Shown here one piece after another: positions 40,179 through 51,924 of a stretch of 64,000 bases of DNA; the stretch's first letter is position 1, and each line of letters begins with the position of its first letter. The notes beneath the pieces were generated by a model, which was not told the DNA's origin, did no database searches, and saw only the letters and a program-made list of their open reading frames with translations. The stretch is from Aedes albopictus (taxonomy: Eukaryota; Arthropoda; Insecta; Diptera; Culicidae): positions 453,212,980 to 453,276,979 of the forward strand of contig NC_085137.1 of the NCBI RefSeq assembly GCF_035046485.1. The letters run 5' to 3'. The translations under genes were made by a program, and so were the position numbers.

Positions 40179-40542
40179 AATAGGACACAATCAGTGAAGT
40201 ACTAGAATTGAAGTAATGAGCTAAATTTTTGTATGGTGAGAAGGCCAATTCTCCGTTTCTGCAATGAAATGGATTAAAAAGCGTGGGTATTAGGATTCCT
40301 TGCTTAATTTGATAATGTTTGAACAAATCTTTTTGTAACCCTGTTGTTGTTTTCTCCATTTCTTGTAACGTAAACAACACAGTTACCCAAAGTTTTGCTC
40401 AAACAGCATCAAATTATTCAAGGAATCATAATACCCACGCTTTTTGAACCATTTCATTGCAGAAACGGAGAATCAACCTTCTCATCATACAAAAATTCAG
40501 CTCATTACTTCAATTCTAGTACTTCACCGATCGTGTCCTATT
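40179..40542. mobile_element. Foldback MITE, copy 2, with 7-bp flank repeat
   Basis: The ends are AATAGGACACAATCAGTGAA and, mirrored, AATAGGACACGATCGGTGAA. The flanks are GCGAAAG (40172-40178) and GTGAAAG (40543-40549), a 7-bp duplication with one mismatch. Arms share AATTCTCCGTTTCTGCAATG and AAGCGTGGGTATTAKGATTC with the copy at 29691-30053. It has a short loop and no coding sequence. Confidence 0.85.
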
Positions 40543-41560
40543 GTGAAAGGAATCCCTATCATAATTGTCTGTGAAATTTCAAAAAAAAATGGCGGATAGA
40601 ATTTCTAGTTATTTCCGTAGAAGCTGCCTATGAAGTTTTCGAAAAAAAACTTGAAAGGAATTACCGAAGGATTGAAGAAAATGCCGTAGAAATTTATAAA
40701 GAAATTACCAAAGGAATTCCGGAAGGACTTGTTGTAGAAATTTTATAGAAATGAAACAATTAAAATAACTCACAACAAAATTGAAGAAATTTCCAAAGAG
40801 GTTTCCGAAGAAATCCCTGTAATTTTCTAAAGAATAAATATTAATATTAAAAAAAAAACAAAGGCAATACAGAAGGAATTTCAATGTAACTGCCAAAGAA
40901 ATCCACAAAGTTGTTGCAAAAGAAATTTGCAAAGCAAATTCATTATTTTGCTATAAACATATTGAAAAAAATATTGGAAAAGTTGCCGTTGATAGTTTCA
41001 ATTTTTTATTCCTTTTCAAAATTCCCGAAGAAATTTTTGAAGGAATTTGCGAGCGAAATCTTAAAGAAATTCTCGGAGGAACTTCCGAGGGAACTCTCGA
41101 AGGTACTTTGAAAAGAATTCCAGGAAAACCTCCTAAAGGAATTTCCTGGGGAGCTCTTATAGAAACGCTCTGACAAACTTCAGAAAAGATTTCTGAGAGG
41201 CACTTTGTCAAATCGTTTCCGGGAAAGTTCTTCTGCAATTCATGACAAACCATTAGAGAAATTCTCGGAGGAACTCCAAAATAAATTCTCGGTGGAAATC
41301 TCCATATTATTATTGCAAACAACTATGCATTTGAAATTTCCATTTGAAGGAATTTCCCAAGAATTTTCAAACGTATCATCCAACAGATTCTCAAAGTAAT
41401 TGCTGAAGAAATTGCATGAGCAACTACCATCGGAAACAGCAGAATGTCTTTCCAAAGCATTTTTCAAGAAAGTTGAATAAATAATTTTTAAAGCAATTGC
41501 CGAAGGAATTTTTGAAATAATCGTTGAATCAGCTACCAAAGAAATTTACAAACAAATTGT

Positions 41561-44500
41561 GATGTATAATCTGTAATAGGTAATGTTGATTTCAGAGCGT
41601 AAATTACTTTCTAGAAGCAATTTTATAATTCTTTGTTGATTACTAAGGTGGATAATCGATTGCTTTCGTTAGTAAATTTGAAAAATCGGTAGTTTCTTGG
41701 TTCTTATCTGTGAATCGGTAGGCGTTTGTCTCTTTGTCTTATTACAGAATTTGTATGGAGTTTTCGAAAGATTTTTCAGTTGAAATGCGTAGGGGACGAC
41801 TACATCTTGGAACAAAGAGCATAATGATTAGTTTGTTATTAGCAAAAGAGGGTGACGACGAAAAGAAATCGATCTTATTGGTTCCCAAGTAACAATTTCA
41901 ATTCCTTTTAGATTTGATTATTTTTATGGAAGCTTTATCACAGCATGACCAATTCATGGAACATTTATAGTTGTTTTTATCAAGAGAAAACAATCTTCGT
42001 TCGTTTGCGGTTTTTAAGTTGTCTTCAAGTTAATTTTGAAATTCGCGCGTAAAACAACTGAATTTACAAGAGCATTAAATCTTATAATAAGTTTTAAGGC
42101 GTATTTGAAGTTATTTTCAACACATAACATCAACATATTTTATTAAAAGTTTATGCTTCGTTTATTCAAGTGCATTTCATCTGGCTAATCCTCCTTTAAA
42201 AACTTCTTGAAGCCTTCTATTCTTGCGCTAGAGCCATTACTCTGGAACAAGAACTATGCGAAATAATGATAAGACAACGAACTATTTTTCAATCCAAATA
42301 ATAAATGTAACAAATTGGTTTGAAAAACCGCGTTCTCATGAAAATATAAACACATAAACATGTTTGCTCACTGATAATTTAGCCATTCTTGTGCTAAAAA
42401 GTAATCATGTCAACGAAATAATGATTTTACGGCCAATCAAAAATGCGAGTAGCTGGCTGCTGTCGTCCTGCCTTCAACCAGTTTCTCACACAGGCCATAG
42501 CTATGCGAATCGAAAATGAAATGGGTACTTACTGTGACTTTGCTCAAGCTCATGCCATATAGTGTAATTGTAGTAAGTTGCACTTCATTATTAATAGCAA
42601 AAATACAGGGAAACAAAATAGAATTGGCACATCTTGACGCGAAACACCGAAATGTACAGAGGCAACTTTCTAGCATCGAAAACGTAAACAAACAATTGTC
42701 AAAGGCTGTTACTCTTGTATAAAACGAATAAGTTTCATTTAAGACGAACAAATCTGCCTTAAGATCATAAATAGTAAAAACAATCTTCAATAAAGGCTCT
42801 AGCGTTCATGCAAGGTGACTTGGTTCCATCATTGTTTTGAGGGGGTTTGGATTAAAGGTAATAGCAATTGATGGCGGCTGCATGAGTTTTGTTCGCTTGG
42901 AACGGCAGCCATGCTTAGAAATAATTGAAAAAGTGGCGTAGCCTTTTGTTTTTAAAGGAAATTTATGTCTTCGTATATTAATGATTGATATTATTTTTGA
43001 GGCGCTTTGTAATTTTCATATGTTTTGGGTGGCATATCAACGAAAAAGTGGGTATGGCACGGAAAATTTCGATTCCCTGTCATCAATGATCTGTCAGGCA
43101 ATTTAAATGTTTTAGCCATTTCAATTTGATGAAAATTAATTCGCAGTTCAATTAATATTTCATCCATGAAACAAAACTTGTTTGCATCTGCATAATGCTA
43201 AGGTAAAAGATTTCATTTATTATGCACTGTTGACACTTTTGAGAAAGACAGCTAAAAGATCAACATGCCTCAAGATATTCTTGTTAAAGTTTCATGAAGT
43301 TCTTGTAATCAATCATCAGCGCATGTACATAAATACAACTAGTTTCAAAGCAGTCTTCAAAAGCAGCTTTGAAGATCTCCTGAAGAGTGGGCCAGATTTT
43401 TCTTATGGATGTTTTATACCTATTTTATCTCAGATTTGCAGAACAAAGAGCTTTATTGCTAAGTTTTATGATTCTTTCTTAGAAATTACTTCAGGATTGC
43501 CACAAAAGTATAATTGTTACTTGGGTTAGGCCCTAATGAAAAATCATTGTCGACTTACAGTTTTTGTTTGTCGTATCCGAGAATTTTACAAGCAGCCTAT
43601 TTCACGCATAAACCAGTGTTCATTTATGGCAAGGTTTTCTCTACTGTTGATTCATAATAATACTGCTATTCAGTTTTCATTTCACATTTCTACAAGTACA
43701 TAATTAGAAAAAAGAAAAAAGTAAAAAAAATCCAGTGAAACATAGTATTCAATTTTAAGAGTATTGAATATTCACCACCATCCCGGTTGCGCCCCTATTT
43801 GTACAAAGCAAACCACCAACATCGCCCACACGACATAACTGAACCGAAATCTCATTTCTCGTTTCGAATTAGACAAACGACGATGATGACGACAACGATG
43901 ACGACGGTTTACCTGCGCTTTACCAATCTTAATTCCATGATCAGCCCGTACCAAGCCAAGACAAGAAAGAGACCACTGTTACTGGTTTTCATTGATCTTG
44001 ATTTGACTTTTTCTGTCCCCATCCCGTTCCTCTCGTCCAGCCTTCGACCGTTTTTTTTTTCAGTGTGCCAAGGCAGCAAAGTGGAAACACGACCTCTTAT
44101 TGATCCCCATTCACTGATGGCACCCGAATTTGTTTTGCTTCGTGAAGCCCGCGCGGTCTTTCGGTCTCTCCGTTTTGGCATCCTGTTTAGTGTCTGTTTG
44201 TTTGCAAATTCAGCTAAGCACCCATCACCCACCCGCGTCTTTCCTGTACGCGCTCCCACCGAACGCAATCACCTGGTGCTGTTGCTGATGTTGATGCTGT
44301 CTGGCCTCTCTGGGTTGGAGGCAAAGTTCGGTGACGCGGTTGTTGTCGGGATTCGGGAGGTCCAGGGGTTGAGTACCAAATTCGTGGGATGACCTTTGCC
44401 ATATTATTGATTTCTCTCTCCTGGTCCGGGCTTCGCACGAACCTTGTGGGTGCGGGTCATCACCAGAATCCGCTTTGGAACGGTTCGATTGATTTTGAAT

Positions 44501-44984
44501 TTCTTCATTAGCAAATTGATGGGAGTCCGATTTCGATTGTACCAACGACCGTTGCCAAATTTGTTTTCATTTGTATTTCACTGGAAGTTGATTCTGCTGC
44601 AGTTTTTTTTTCGACTCAATGTCTGAACGTCGTCTTCCGAGAAATTCTCCAGACACCGTGACACAAGTGCAAGTGCAAATTTGTCATTCGATTAGCACCC
44701 GGTTAAATAGCTGTCACTGCCCATTTGTTTGCCTCCCCGTCTGCGCTGCGAGAAAAACAAACTCATGAACCTGACGAATTTGAGCTCTCCGATTCGATGG
44801 TTACAAATGGTGGCAAATTTGTTACTTCCAAAACAATTGGAGTTAATTTACGACCAAACGACTCCCGCATACGGATCTTTTATTATATAGAAAACTGGAT
44901 GAAGCAAAAAGTGAATGTTAGGATATGACAACAAAAAATCCGGCTCTTGTTAACTTTTTAGGTTTAGTCTTCTGCATCTTCTTT
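41561..44984. other. Mostly unique non-coding sequence
   Basis: No repeat structure of note and no recognisable protein. The longest frames (42437-42790 minus, 43182-43529 plus, 43787-44392 plus overlapping 43909-44268 minus) show no domain, and the last two are antisense to each other. The segment 43770-44700 is more GC-rich, with CT-rich tracts and a TTTTTTTTTTCAG near 44050 that resembles a splice acceptor. It is the second-best candidate, after 22.4-23.4 kb, for host exonic or regulatory sequence. Confidence 0.4.
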
Positions 44985-45073
44985 TTTCTTCTTGACGTAT
45001 CGTCCCAACTGGGACAAAGCCTGCTTCTCAGCAAACTGTTTCATGAGCACTTCCACAGTTATTAACTATAAAC
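44985..45073 (-). mobile_element. Feilai-type SINE fragment
   Basis: The block CCCAACTGGGACAAAGCCTG, CTTCTCAGC, ATGAGCACTTCCACAGTTAT matches from memory the body of Feilai, a tRNA-related SINE of Aedes mosquitoes, in the orientation opposite to its transcription. Only about 90 bp is present; the tRNA-related head is missing. It is the best lineage marker in the window. Confidence 0.7.
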
Positions 45074-45246
45074 TGGAGACCCCATGGGCTGCAAAACGGT
45101 GAGTCGATAAGGAGAGCGTCCAACATAGCTCTGGTCCTCACAAGTTCCTACCTCATGCTTCCACGGGTCAAACGATGGCAAAGACCGCCAGCTAAGAGTT
45201 GTGTGCTTAGCTGGTAGTACGTCCCGAGCGTCTGTTCACCAAGGAG
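45074..45246 (+). repeat. RTE-type LINE 5' leader fragment
   Basis: The sequence GCAAAACGGTGAGTCGATAA through TGTGCTTAGCTGGTAGT matches with few differences the minus-strand sequence 59384-59165, which lies upstream of the endonuclease of the third LINE. An internal stretch present at 59165-59235 is missing here. It is therefore a detached piece of the same family's 5' leader. Confidence 0.75.
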
Positions 45247-45520
45247 GTCCCGAGTAGAGGAAAAGAGCTCAATAAAAGCATATTTTGATATGGAGATCAA
45301 AAAGTAATATGGGATTGATTGACATAAAAGATAAATGATCTAAAAATAAAATTAAAAATTTACTCTTAGAACATCATCATCAAATCATATTTAGATTTTG
45401 TAAGATCTAACCAATAGCAGCGAGCTATTCGTATGATCTTGAAATATCAAATAATTTTGATATTGTTCAGATGTTCCAGGAACATTTTTCAGATATTATT
45501 TTCAGATCTTTTATCTCTTA

Positions 45521-46119
45521 CAGGGTGCGGCAGGAAAAAATGCGAAAAGTTCAAGGCAATATTACACGCTAAATATGGGATATATATGACTATTTTTTCA
45601 TGACAGTGTATCAGTCAATGTCTATATTCTAGCACTGCAAAATAAAAATGAACATATTTGATGTATAACATAATGATAATATAAGCCTAATAAGCGGGTA
45701 TCAATAAACTGCGCGCCCAATGGTCATTAAACAAAATGACTATAACAGTACAATAATAAGCTTAAATTCAATGAACAACCAGACCACACTGAACCAGAGC
45801 TATGTTGTTTCACATACTAGATGAAATAAGTACACATATTTGATGATATTGTAGAGAAAATTAAAAATTGTGTTTTATCAGATACGAAATTTAGCGACCT
45901 GTGTACTTTTCTGCGGTTTGAAAATTCTGATTGTCTTCAGCTTCAGGTGCCGCCCTATAAAGGTTAGTGACCAAAATGGGAAAATTTTTAATTAACTTTT
46001 CAGAAAACTAGCCTATTAGAGATCATGGAACGTTGAAACATAGATTGGTTAACGTCAAATGGACGAAAATGAGGTTTGAAGTTGAAAAACACTTTCGCAT
46101 TTTTTCCTGCCGCATACTG
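45521..46119. mobile_element. TA-flanked MITE, intact copy (family A)
   Basis: The ends are CAGGGTGCGGCAGGAAAAAA and, mirrored, CAGTATGCGGCAGGAAAAAA, and the terminal repeats extend about 27 bp. TA lies outside both ends (45519-45520 and 46120-46121). Length is 599 bp with no coding sequence. A second copy in opposite orientation occupies 59714-63557 and is split by a LINE. Comparison of the two establishes that LINE's exact insertion point. Confidence 0.9.
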
Positions 46120-46134
46120 TAAATCGTTCAAATA

Positions 46135-47092
46135 CAGGGTGTTAGGTTCCTGAGTGCAAACTTTTTAAGGGGTGTTAGAGGACCATAAATGGAGAAAAAA
46201 ATTGTTCTACGCATATGGTCAAATCTCAACCGTTACGTAGTTATTGAACTTCCCATGCTTTTGACTCTTATTGCCTTAACTGGCTATAACATGAAAATGG
46301 TTGAACTTATTGAAGTTTTTTGACCCTTATTCGAAAGATTATTGAATTTTCTATCAAATGGCATCTTTGAATCGATTGGTTTAGTTAAATAACTAAGTTT
46401 ACTAAAGCAAATAACTCAAAAGTAGTGTGTTTTAATTTATTTTTGTCAATTATCTTTGAAAAATACGTAATAATTTGAAATTCTTTCTTTGGCAAAGTTG
46501 TGGCCCCTGTTCCACTCTACAATTCGTTCTTTGACATCAAACATCTATCTCTTATCGTTTTGTCGCAATTTCGATTTTAACATCGTATTTCAGATCATAA
46601 ATTTGCAATTGTCATGGAAAGCACTTTTTTGCGCATTGTGCCGCACATTTAAATCAAAATTGCAAGAAAACGATAAGAGCTAGAAGTTTGGTGTCAAAAA
46701 AGAATTGAAGAGTGTAACAAGGGCCACAACTTTGCCAAAGAAAGCTTTTTAATTTATTACGCATGTTTCAAAGATAATTGACAAAAACCAATAAAAATAA
46801 ACTATTTTTAGCTATTTTGCTCTAGAAAACTTAGTTATTTAACTAAACCAATCGATTCAAAGATGCCACTTGATAGAAAATTCAATAATCTTTCGAATAA
46901 GGGTAAAAAAACTTCGATAAGTTTGACCATTTTCAAGTTATTGCCAGTTAAGGCAATAAGAGTCAAAAACATGGGAAGTTCAATAACTACGTAACGGTTG
47001 AGATTTGACCATATGCGTAGAACAATTTTTTTCACCATTTATGGTCCTCTATCACCCTTTAAAAAGTTTGCACTCAGGAACCTAACACCCTG
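46135..47092. mobile_element. TA-flanked long foldback (family C)
   Basis: The ends are CAGGGTGTTAGGTTCCTGAG and its exact complement. TA flanks at 46133-46134 and 47093-47094. The arms of about 430 bp each are close reverse complements: ATATGGTCAAATCTCAACCG at 46216 is mirrored near 47010. The loop is short. The element lies 15 bp right of the family A MITE and abuts the truncated LINE at 47095. It has no transposase. Confidence 0.9.
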
Positions 47093-47094
47093 TA

Positions 47095-50000
47095 TAACAT
47101 CTACCTCAGCGGCAGCGATAAGGCAGTACATGGGGTCGGATTCATAGTGATCGGGAAACAGATGAAGCGAGTTATGAGGTGGAAGCCGATCAACGAGCGA
47201 ATCTGCGTATTGAGGATCCGGGGCAAATTCTTCAACTACAGCCTGATCAATGTCTATGCGCCGACCAACGAGAAAACCGATGATGTGAAGGATACGTTTT
47301 ATGAATGTCTTGACAAGACCTATGGAGAATGCCCAAAACACGACGTTAAGATTGTCATCGGTGACGCCAACGCGCAGGTCGGAAGAGAGGACTTTTTCCG
47401 TTCAATCATCGGTACGGAGAGCCTTCACTCCGTCACTAATGACAACGGCCTGAGATTAGTCAACTTTGCTGCCGCCAGGGGGATGGCCATTTGTAGCACC
47501 TACTTTGTACGCAAGGATATCCGCAAGCACACCTGGAAACACCCAAACGGCGATACTTGCAACCAAATCGACCATGTGCTGGTAGATGGTCGACATTTCT
47601 TGGACGTAATTAATGTTAGAACTTTTCGAGGTCCCAACATCGACTCAGATCACTATCTCGTAGTTAGTAAGATTCGAGCCTGGTTATCAACCGTGTCAGA
47701 ATCTAGGAACCGGCGATCGATGCGTTTCAACATCCAGCGGTTTTCAGCAGACGGTACGGTAGCTGACTATCACCAGAAGCTGGGCGAGCGGATAAGTGAG
47801 ATCAACGAGAGCGACAATCTCAACACTCTGTGGGAGTCTATCCACGGAGCGATGAGTACAGCAGCGCGGGAGGTGATAGGTACTGCTCAAAGACGACCTA
47901 GAAGCGGGTGGTTCGACGAGGAGTGCCAGAGGGTAACGGACGAGAAGAATGTTACCAGAAGCCGGATGCTGGTGTCGCACACTGAGGCAGAATGCAGTTA
48001 TGGACAGACAAAACCTCTAGTGCTTTGGATATCCATTCTAGAGGTTTGGTGTCTTTAGAGAAGTGCCTTGTAAGAGTTTTGACTAAAATCTGGTAACTCA
48101 ATAATTGATCTAGATAAGTTGCAATTGATCTAGATCAGTTTTAGCTTTTTATAGAAGCATCATAGAACAAAACTTTCTTCTGCAAAGTTGTTCATTCTGA
48201 TATTTTTGACATTTCTTCCGAAGACACTTATACTCTATAATGTACACGAAAGGCACAGTGGGCTATTTTACTGAAAAAGTCGAAAAAAAAAACAATTTTG
48301 ATCAATATTTTGAAGTAAAAAAATCAGAAAAAAATCCGAACGTTAGGTAAGCAAAAATATATAAGAAAAAGATTATTCCATAACAAAAACTTACATAATC
48401 ACGGAAATTAGAGGTTTTTCTTATTTAAATAACAAAAAAAAGGCGATTTACAATTTATTTGACAACTCATGAAGCAGCAGGTGGAGGCAGCTAATTTTTT
48501 GGCCAAAACATGTCAATACCACTAGCATCGATACAGTGGGGAAAGAAAAGTGGGGTAACTCGGGGATTTTGCTTTATACTAGTATGAAATCATCTCGAAA
48601 ATAAATGAAAATTAGCAATTGATGCCAATTTTTTGAAAACCTAACATGATGTAAAACAATTTTTCGATTATTTTTTAATGCAGCATGCCTGGAGAACTTT
48701 TGTGATGAAGCACATTTACAATAAAATTGGTTTCGCGCTTTTCAGATCAATTTGTTCCTTATGAATGTATATCTACAGGGGAGATGTACATGAGACACTC
48801 TCTCATGAACATCAAATAAATTGTAAATCACCTTTTTTTGTTATTTTAATAAGAAAAACCTCCAATTTCCGTGATCATGTAAGTTTTTTTGAAGAAATAA
48901 TCTTTTTCCTATATATTTTTGCTAACCTAACGTTCGATTTTTTTTTCTGATTTTTTTTACTTCGAAATATTGTTCAAAATCGATTTTTTCGACTTTTTCA
49001 GTAAAGTAGCCCACTGTGCCTTTCGTGTGCATTACAGAGTATAAGTGTCTGCGGAAGAAATGTCAAAAATATCAGAATGAACAAATTTGCAGAAGAAAGT
49101 TTTGTTCTATAACGCTTCTATAAAAAGCTAAAACTGATCTAGATCAGTTGCAACGTATCTAGATCAATTATTGAGTTACCAAATTTTAGTCAAAACTTTT
49201 ACAAGACACTTCTCTAAAGACACCAAATCTCTAGGATGCATATCCAAAGCACTAGAGGTTTTGTCTGTCCATAACTGCGTTCTTCCCCAGTGTGTGTCGG
49301 GGACCCGACAGAGCAGGGAGCGATACAGGGAAGCAAGAGTAGCCGAAAAACTAATCCACCGCAAAAAGAAAAAAAAAAGGAGCATGAGAAAAATGTGATT
49401 GCTCAGGCGCAAGAGAGTATGGAACAGAATGATATGCGGAGATTTTACGAAATTGTCAATGGTGTGCGGAGAAAAACAGCGCCTTCTCCCGTCATGTGCA
49501 ATGACCGTAATGGAAACTTGCTGACAGACAAGGCAATGGTGGCTGCCAGGTGGAGAGGGCACTTCGAGGTATTGTTGAACGGTGGGAGTGGAAGAGCGAC
49601 GGACAGAATTCGAATCGACGACGACGGACAAGCTGTGGAACCTCCAACGCTAGACGAGGTCAAGACAGCCATTAGGGAACTGAAGAGCAACAAGGCTGCT
49701 GGGAAGGACGAACTCCCGGCCGAGCTTCTCAAGCACGGTAGTGAGCAGCTGTATCAACTCTTACACCGTATTATAATGAAGATATGAGAAAAGGAAGAAC
49801 TGCCCGCTAGTTGGTTGGATGGTCTCATTTGCCCTCTTTTCAAGAAAGGGCATCGACTGGAGTGCGCGAATTACAGAGGAATAACCCTCCTCAATTCAGC
49901 GTACAAAATTTTGTCCGGAGTTCTGTTCCACAGGCTGAGGCCGATTGAGGAGTCCTTCGTCGGCGAATATCAGGCAGGATTTCGTGAAGGTCGATCAACG

Positions 50001-51197
50001 ACGGACCAGATGTTCACCCTGCGGCAGATTCTCGATAAATTTCGGGAGTACAACTCGCAGACCCATCATCTGTTTATTGATTTCAAGGCGGCGTACGATT
50101 CAGTGAAGAGAAACGAGTTATGGCAGATTATGATCGAACATGGATTTCCGGCGAAGCTGATTAGACTGATTCGTGCAACGCTTGACGGATCGAAATCAAG
50201 TGTACGGGTTGCGGATGAAATTTCGTCATCGTTCGTAACCTTTGACGGACTGAAGCAGGGCGATGCTCTTTCGAACTTACTGTTCAACATAGCACTGGAA
50301 GGAGCGATAAGGAGAGCTGGTGTGCACAGGAGCGGAACCATTGTCACGAAGTCGCATATGCTCCTGGGCTTCGCGGACGATATCGATATCATCGGAATCG
50401 ACCGTCGGGCCGTGGAAGAGGCGTTCGTACCTTTTAAGAGGGAAACTGCGAGTATTGGACTTACGATTAACACCACAAAGACTAAGTACATGATTGCTGG
50501 TTTTCAACGTCGGTTCGGCCGTGGTAGTGGTGACGAAGTGGTGCTAGGTGGGGTAAAGTTTGAAGTTGTGGATGAATTTGTTTATCTTGGTACTCTAGTG
50601 ACGTGCGATAATGATGTTACCCGCGAGGTGAAATGTCGGATTGCGGCTGCAAATCGGGCCTTTTTCGGTCTTCGAAACCAGCTGAGGTCCCGCAGACTGC
50701 AAACGAAGACAAAACTCGCGTTGTACAAGTCTCTGATTCTCCCGGTCGCTTTATACGGTCATGAAACATGGACGTTGAAAGAAGTTGATCGGAGAGCCTT
50801 TGGAGTCTTCGAACGTGAAGTGCTGCGAACAATACTCGGCGGTAAACTGGAGGACGGCATCTGGCGGCATCGCATGAACTACGAATTGTACCAGGTATAT
50901 AAAGAGATGGATATAGTGAAGCGAATACAACACTGCTGGCTGCGGTGGGCTGGACACGTAGCTCGTATGCCGGAGGAACGACAAGCTAAAATTATATTCA
51001 GCAGAGAACCAGGAAGGGGTCGTCGGCTTCGTGGAAGGCCGCGCACACGTTGGCTTTTTGCAGTTGAGGAGGACCTAAGGACTCTAAACGTTTAGTGCGA
51101 CTGGAAGCGATTTTCCCAGGACCGAGGCCAGTGGAGGCGGATACTTCATTCGGCGTAGACTCACCGCTACGAGTTTTAGCCCATCAAGTATCAAGTA
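47095..51197 (+). pseudogene. RTE-type LINE (APE endonuclease + RT), defective copy 2
   Basis: The endonuclease begins mid-domain (YLSGSDKAVHGVGFIVIG) next to the foldback at 46135-47092, so its N-terminal strands are lost. Visible motifs are INVYAPT, VIGDANAQVG and NIDSDHYLV. The frame is broken at 47977 by a 1.3-kb foldback and resumes at 49295. RT motifs follow: RELKSNKAAGKDELPAELL, FIDFKAAYDSVKR, GLKQGDALSNLLFNIALEG, FADDIDIIG (both catalytic Asp present), and the C-terminal HETWTLKEVDRRAFGVFERE, LRWAGHVARM. A TGG-to-TGA change at 49785-49787 (KIWEKEE becomes KI-stop-EKEE) and a TAG at 51093-51095 are nonsense codons; the natural end is near 51158. The 3' end ATCAAGTATCAAGTAAG is near 51197. 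Clade is inferred from single-ORF APE-RT layout. Confidence 0.88.
47978..49294. mobile_element. 1.3-kb foldback inserted in LINE copy 2, TSD TGTCG
   Basis: The ends are CACACTGAGGCAGAATGCAG and, mirrored, CACACTGGGGAAGAACGCAG. The flanking 5-bp repeats are TGTCG (47973-47977 and 49295-49299). Disregarding the element restores the LINE reading MLV-SGTRQS. Arms of about 500 bp are close complements: for example AATTGATCTAGAT appears twice in each arm, and GGCACAGTGGGCTATTTTAC at 48251 is mirrored near 49000. It has no coding capacity. The superfamily is uncertain; a 5-bp TSD with CACACTG ends does not fit hAT, Tc1 or piggyBac. Confidence 0.9.
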
Positions 51198-51924
51198 AGT
51201 GGAGACCCCATGAAACTCCCCTGGTAACACCCTGAATTTCTCTGAGATCCCCTGAGACCCCCTGAATCCCATCAGATCGCCTGAATCCCAATGACTGAGA
51301 TCACCTTGTTACCGTATGGTAACCGTATGGAGGTCAAAAAGACCTAGCAAGCCCACTTTGGTAGCTGCCGTTGCGTTGGATGAACCAGCAGCTTACGGTT
51401 AAGACCGTCCCGGGAGTCAAGTGTTATTTCACCCTGCCAATGTCAATAATACTCTAAAAACCTTTGAGACCTTCTGATGGCCATGAAACGCACCTGAATC
51501 CCCGAAAACCCCATCTGACCACGAGGATCTTCCTGAGATAGCCTGCAACGCCCCTGAAAAACAAAGCTTTCAAATGATTAAAAATGCTCACGTACGTGTG
51601 CTTACGTGCTACAGAAAATAACAATCGCATCCCAAACCTTTGCGGTTCGAATGTCCCAGAAAGCGTCCGAAACAACCCAAAAATCTGAATATTTGATATC
51701 TCCTAGAAAAATCCTTCTGATACCCCTGAAACGCCCTGAAACGTCTTTGAAACCCATCTGAATCCGTCCTGAAACCTCCTTGGAATCCCCTGAAACCTTT
51801 TTGAAATTTCTTGAGACCCTCGAACTCTTTGAATTGGCCCTGCAATCTCTTGAAACGCTTTTGCACGACATGACAACTAGGACAACACATAATTATGTAC
51901 ATACATAGACCACCCTCCAACTTG
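51198..51924. repeat. Degenerate CCCTGAAAC-type minisatellite
   Basis: Words such as CCCCTGAAACC, CCTGAATCCC and CTTTGAAACCC recur with a period near 12-15 bp at 51200-51290 and 51440-51870. The two blocks are separated by unrelated DNA (about 51291-51440), which contains the palindrome GTTACCGTATGGTAAC near 51310. Minus-strand open frames (51932-51602) are by-products rich in Gly, Phe, Arg and Ser. Confidence 0.7.

Larger units (their letters stand above)
34433..41560. repeat. Degenerate TTCAGAAATTCCTCC-type minisatellite block, 7 kb
   Basis: Most of this region consists of highly diverged repeats of a 24-27 bp word such as TTTCTTCAGAAATTCCTCCA. Orientation changes along the block: T-rich on the + strand at about 34480-38280 and 39100-40120, A-rich (GAAGAAATTTCTGAAG) at about 38300-39050 and 40550-41540. 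It is the same sequence type as 27872-29690. Several MITEs and a SINE-like insertion interrupt it. Open frames inside are low-complexity by-products. Confidence 0.75.

Noticed and set aside
42437..42790. 117-codon minus-strand frame as a gene
   Set aside because: No recognisable domain and Cys/Phe/Ser-rich translation typical of AT-rich non-coding DNA; an overlapping open frame lies on the other strand.
43787..44392. 201-codon frame as a host gene
   Set aside because: Antisense frames of similar length overlap it, the start is arbitrary and no family is recognised. The GC-richer region may be regulatory or UTR, but I cannot support a CDS.
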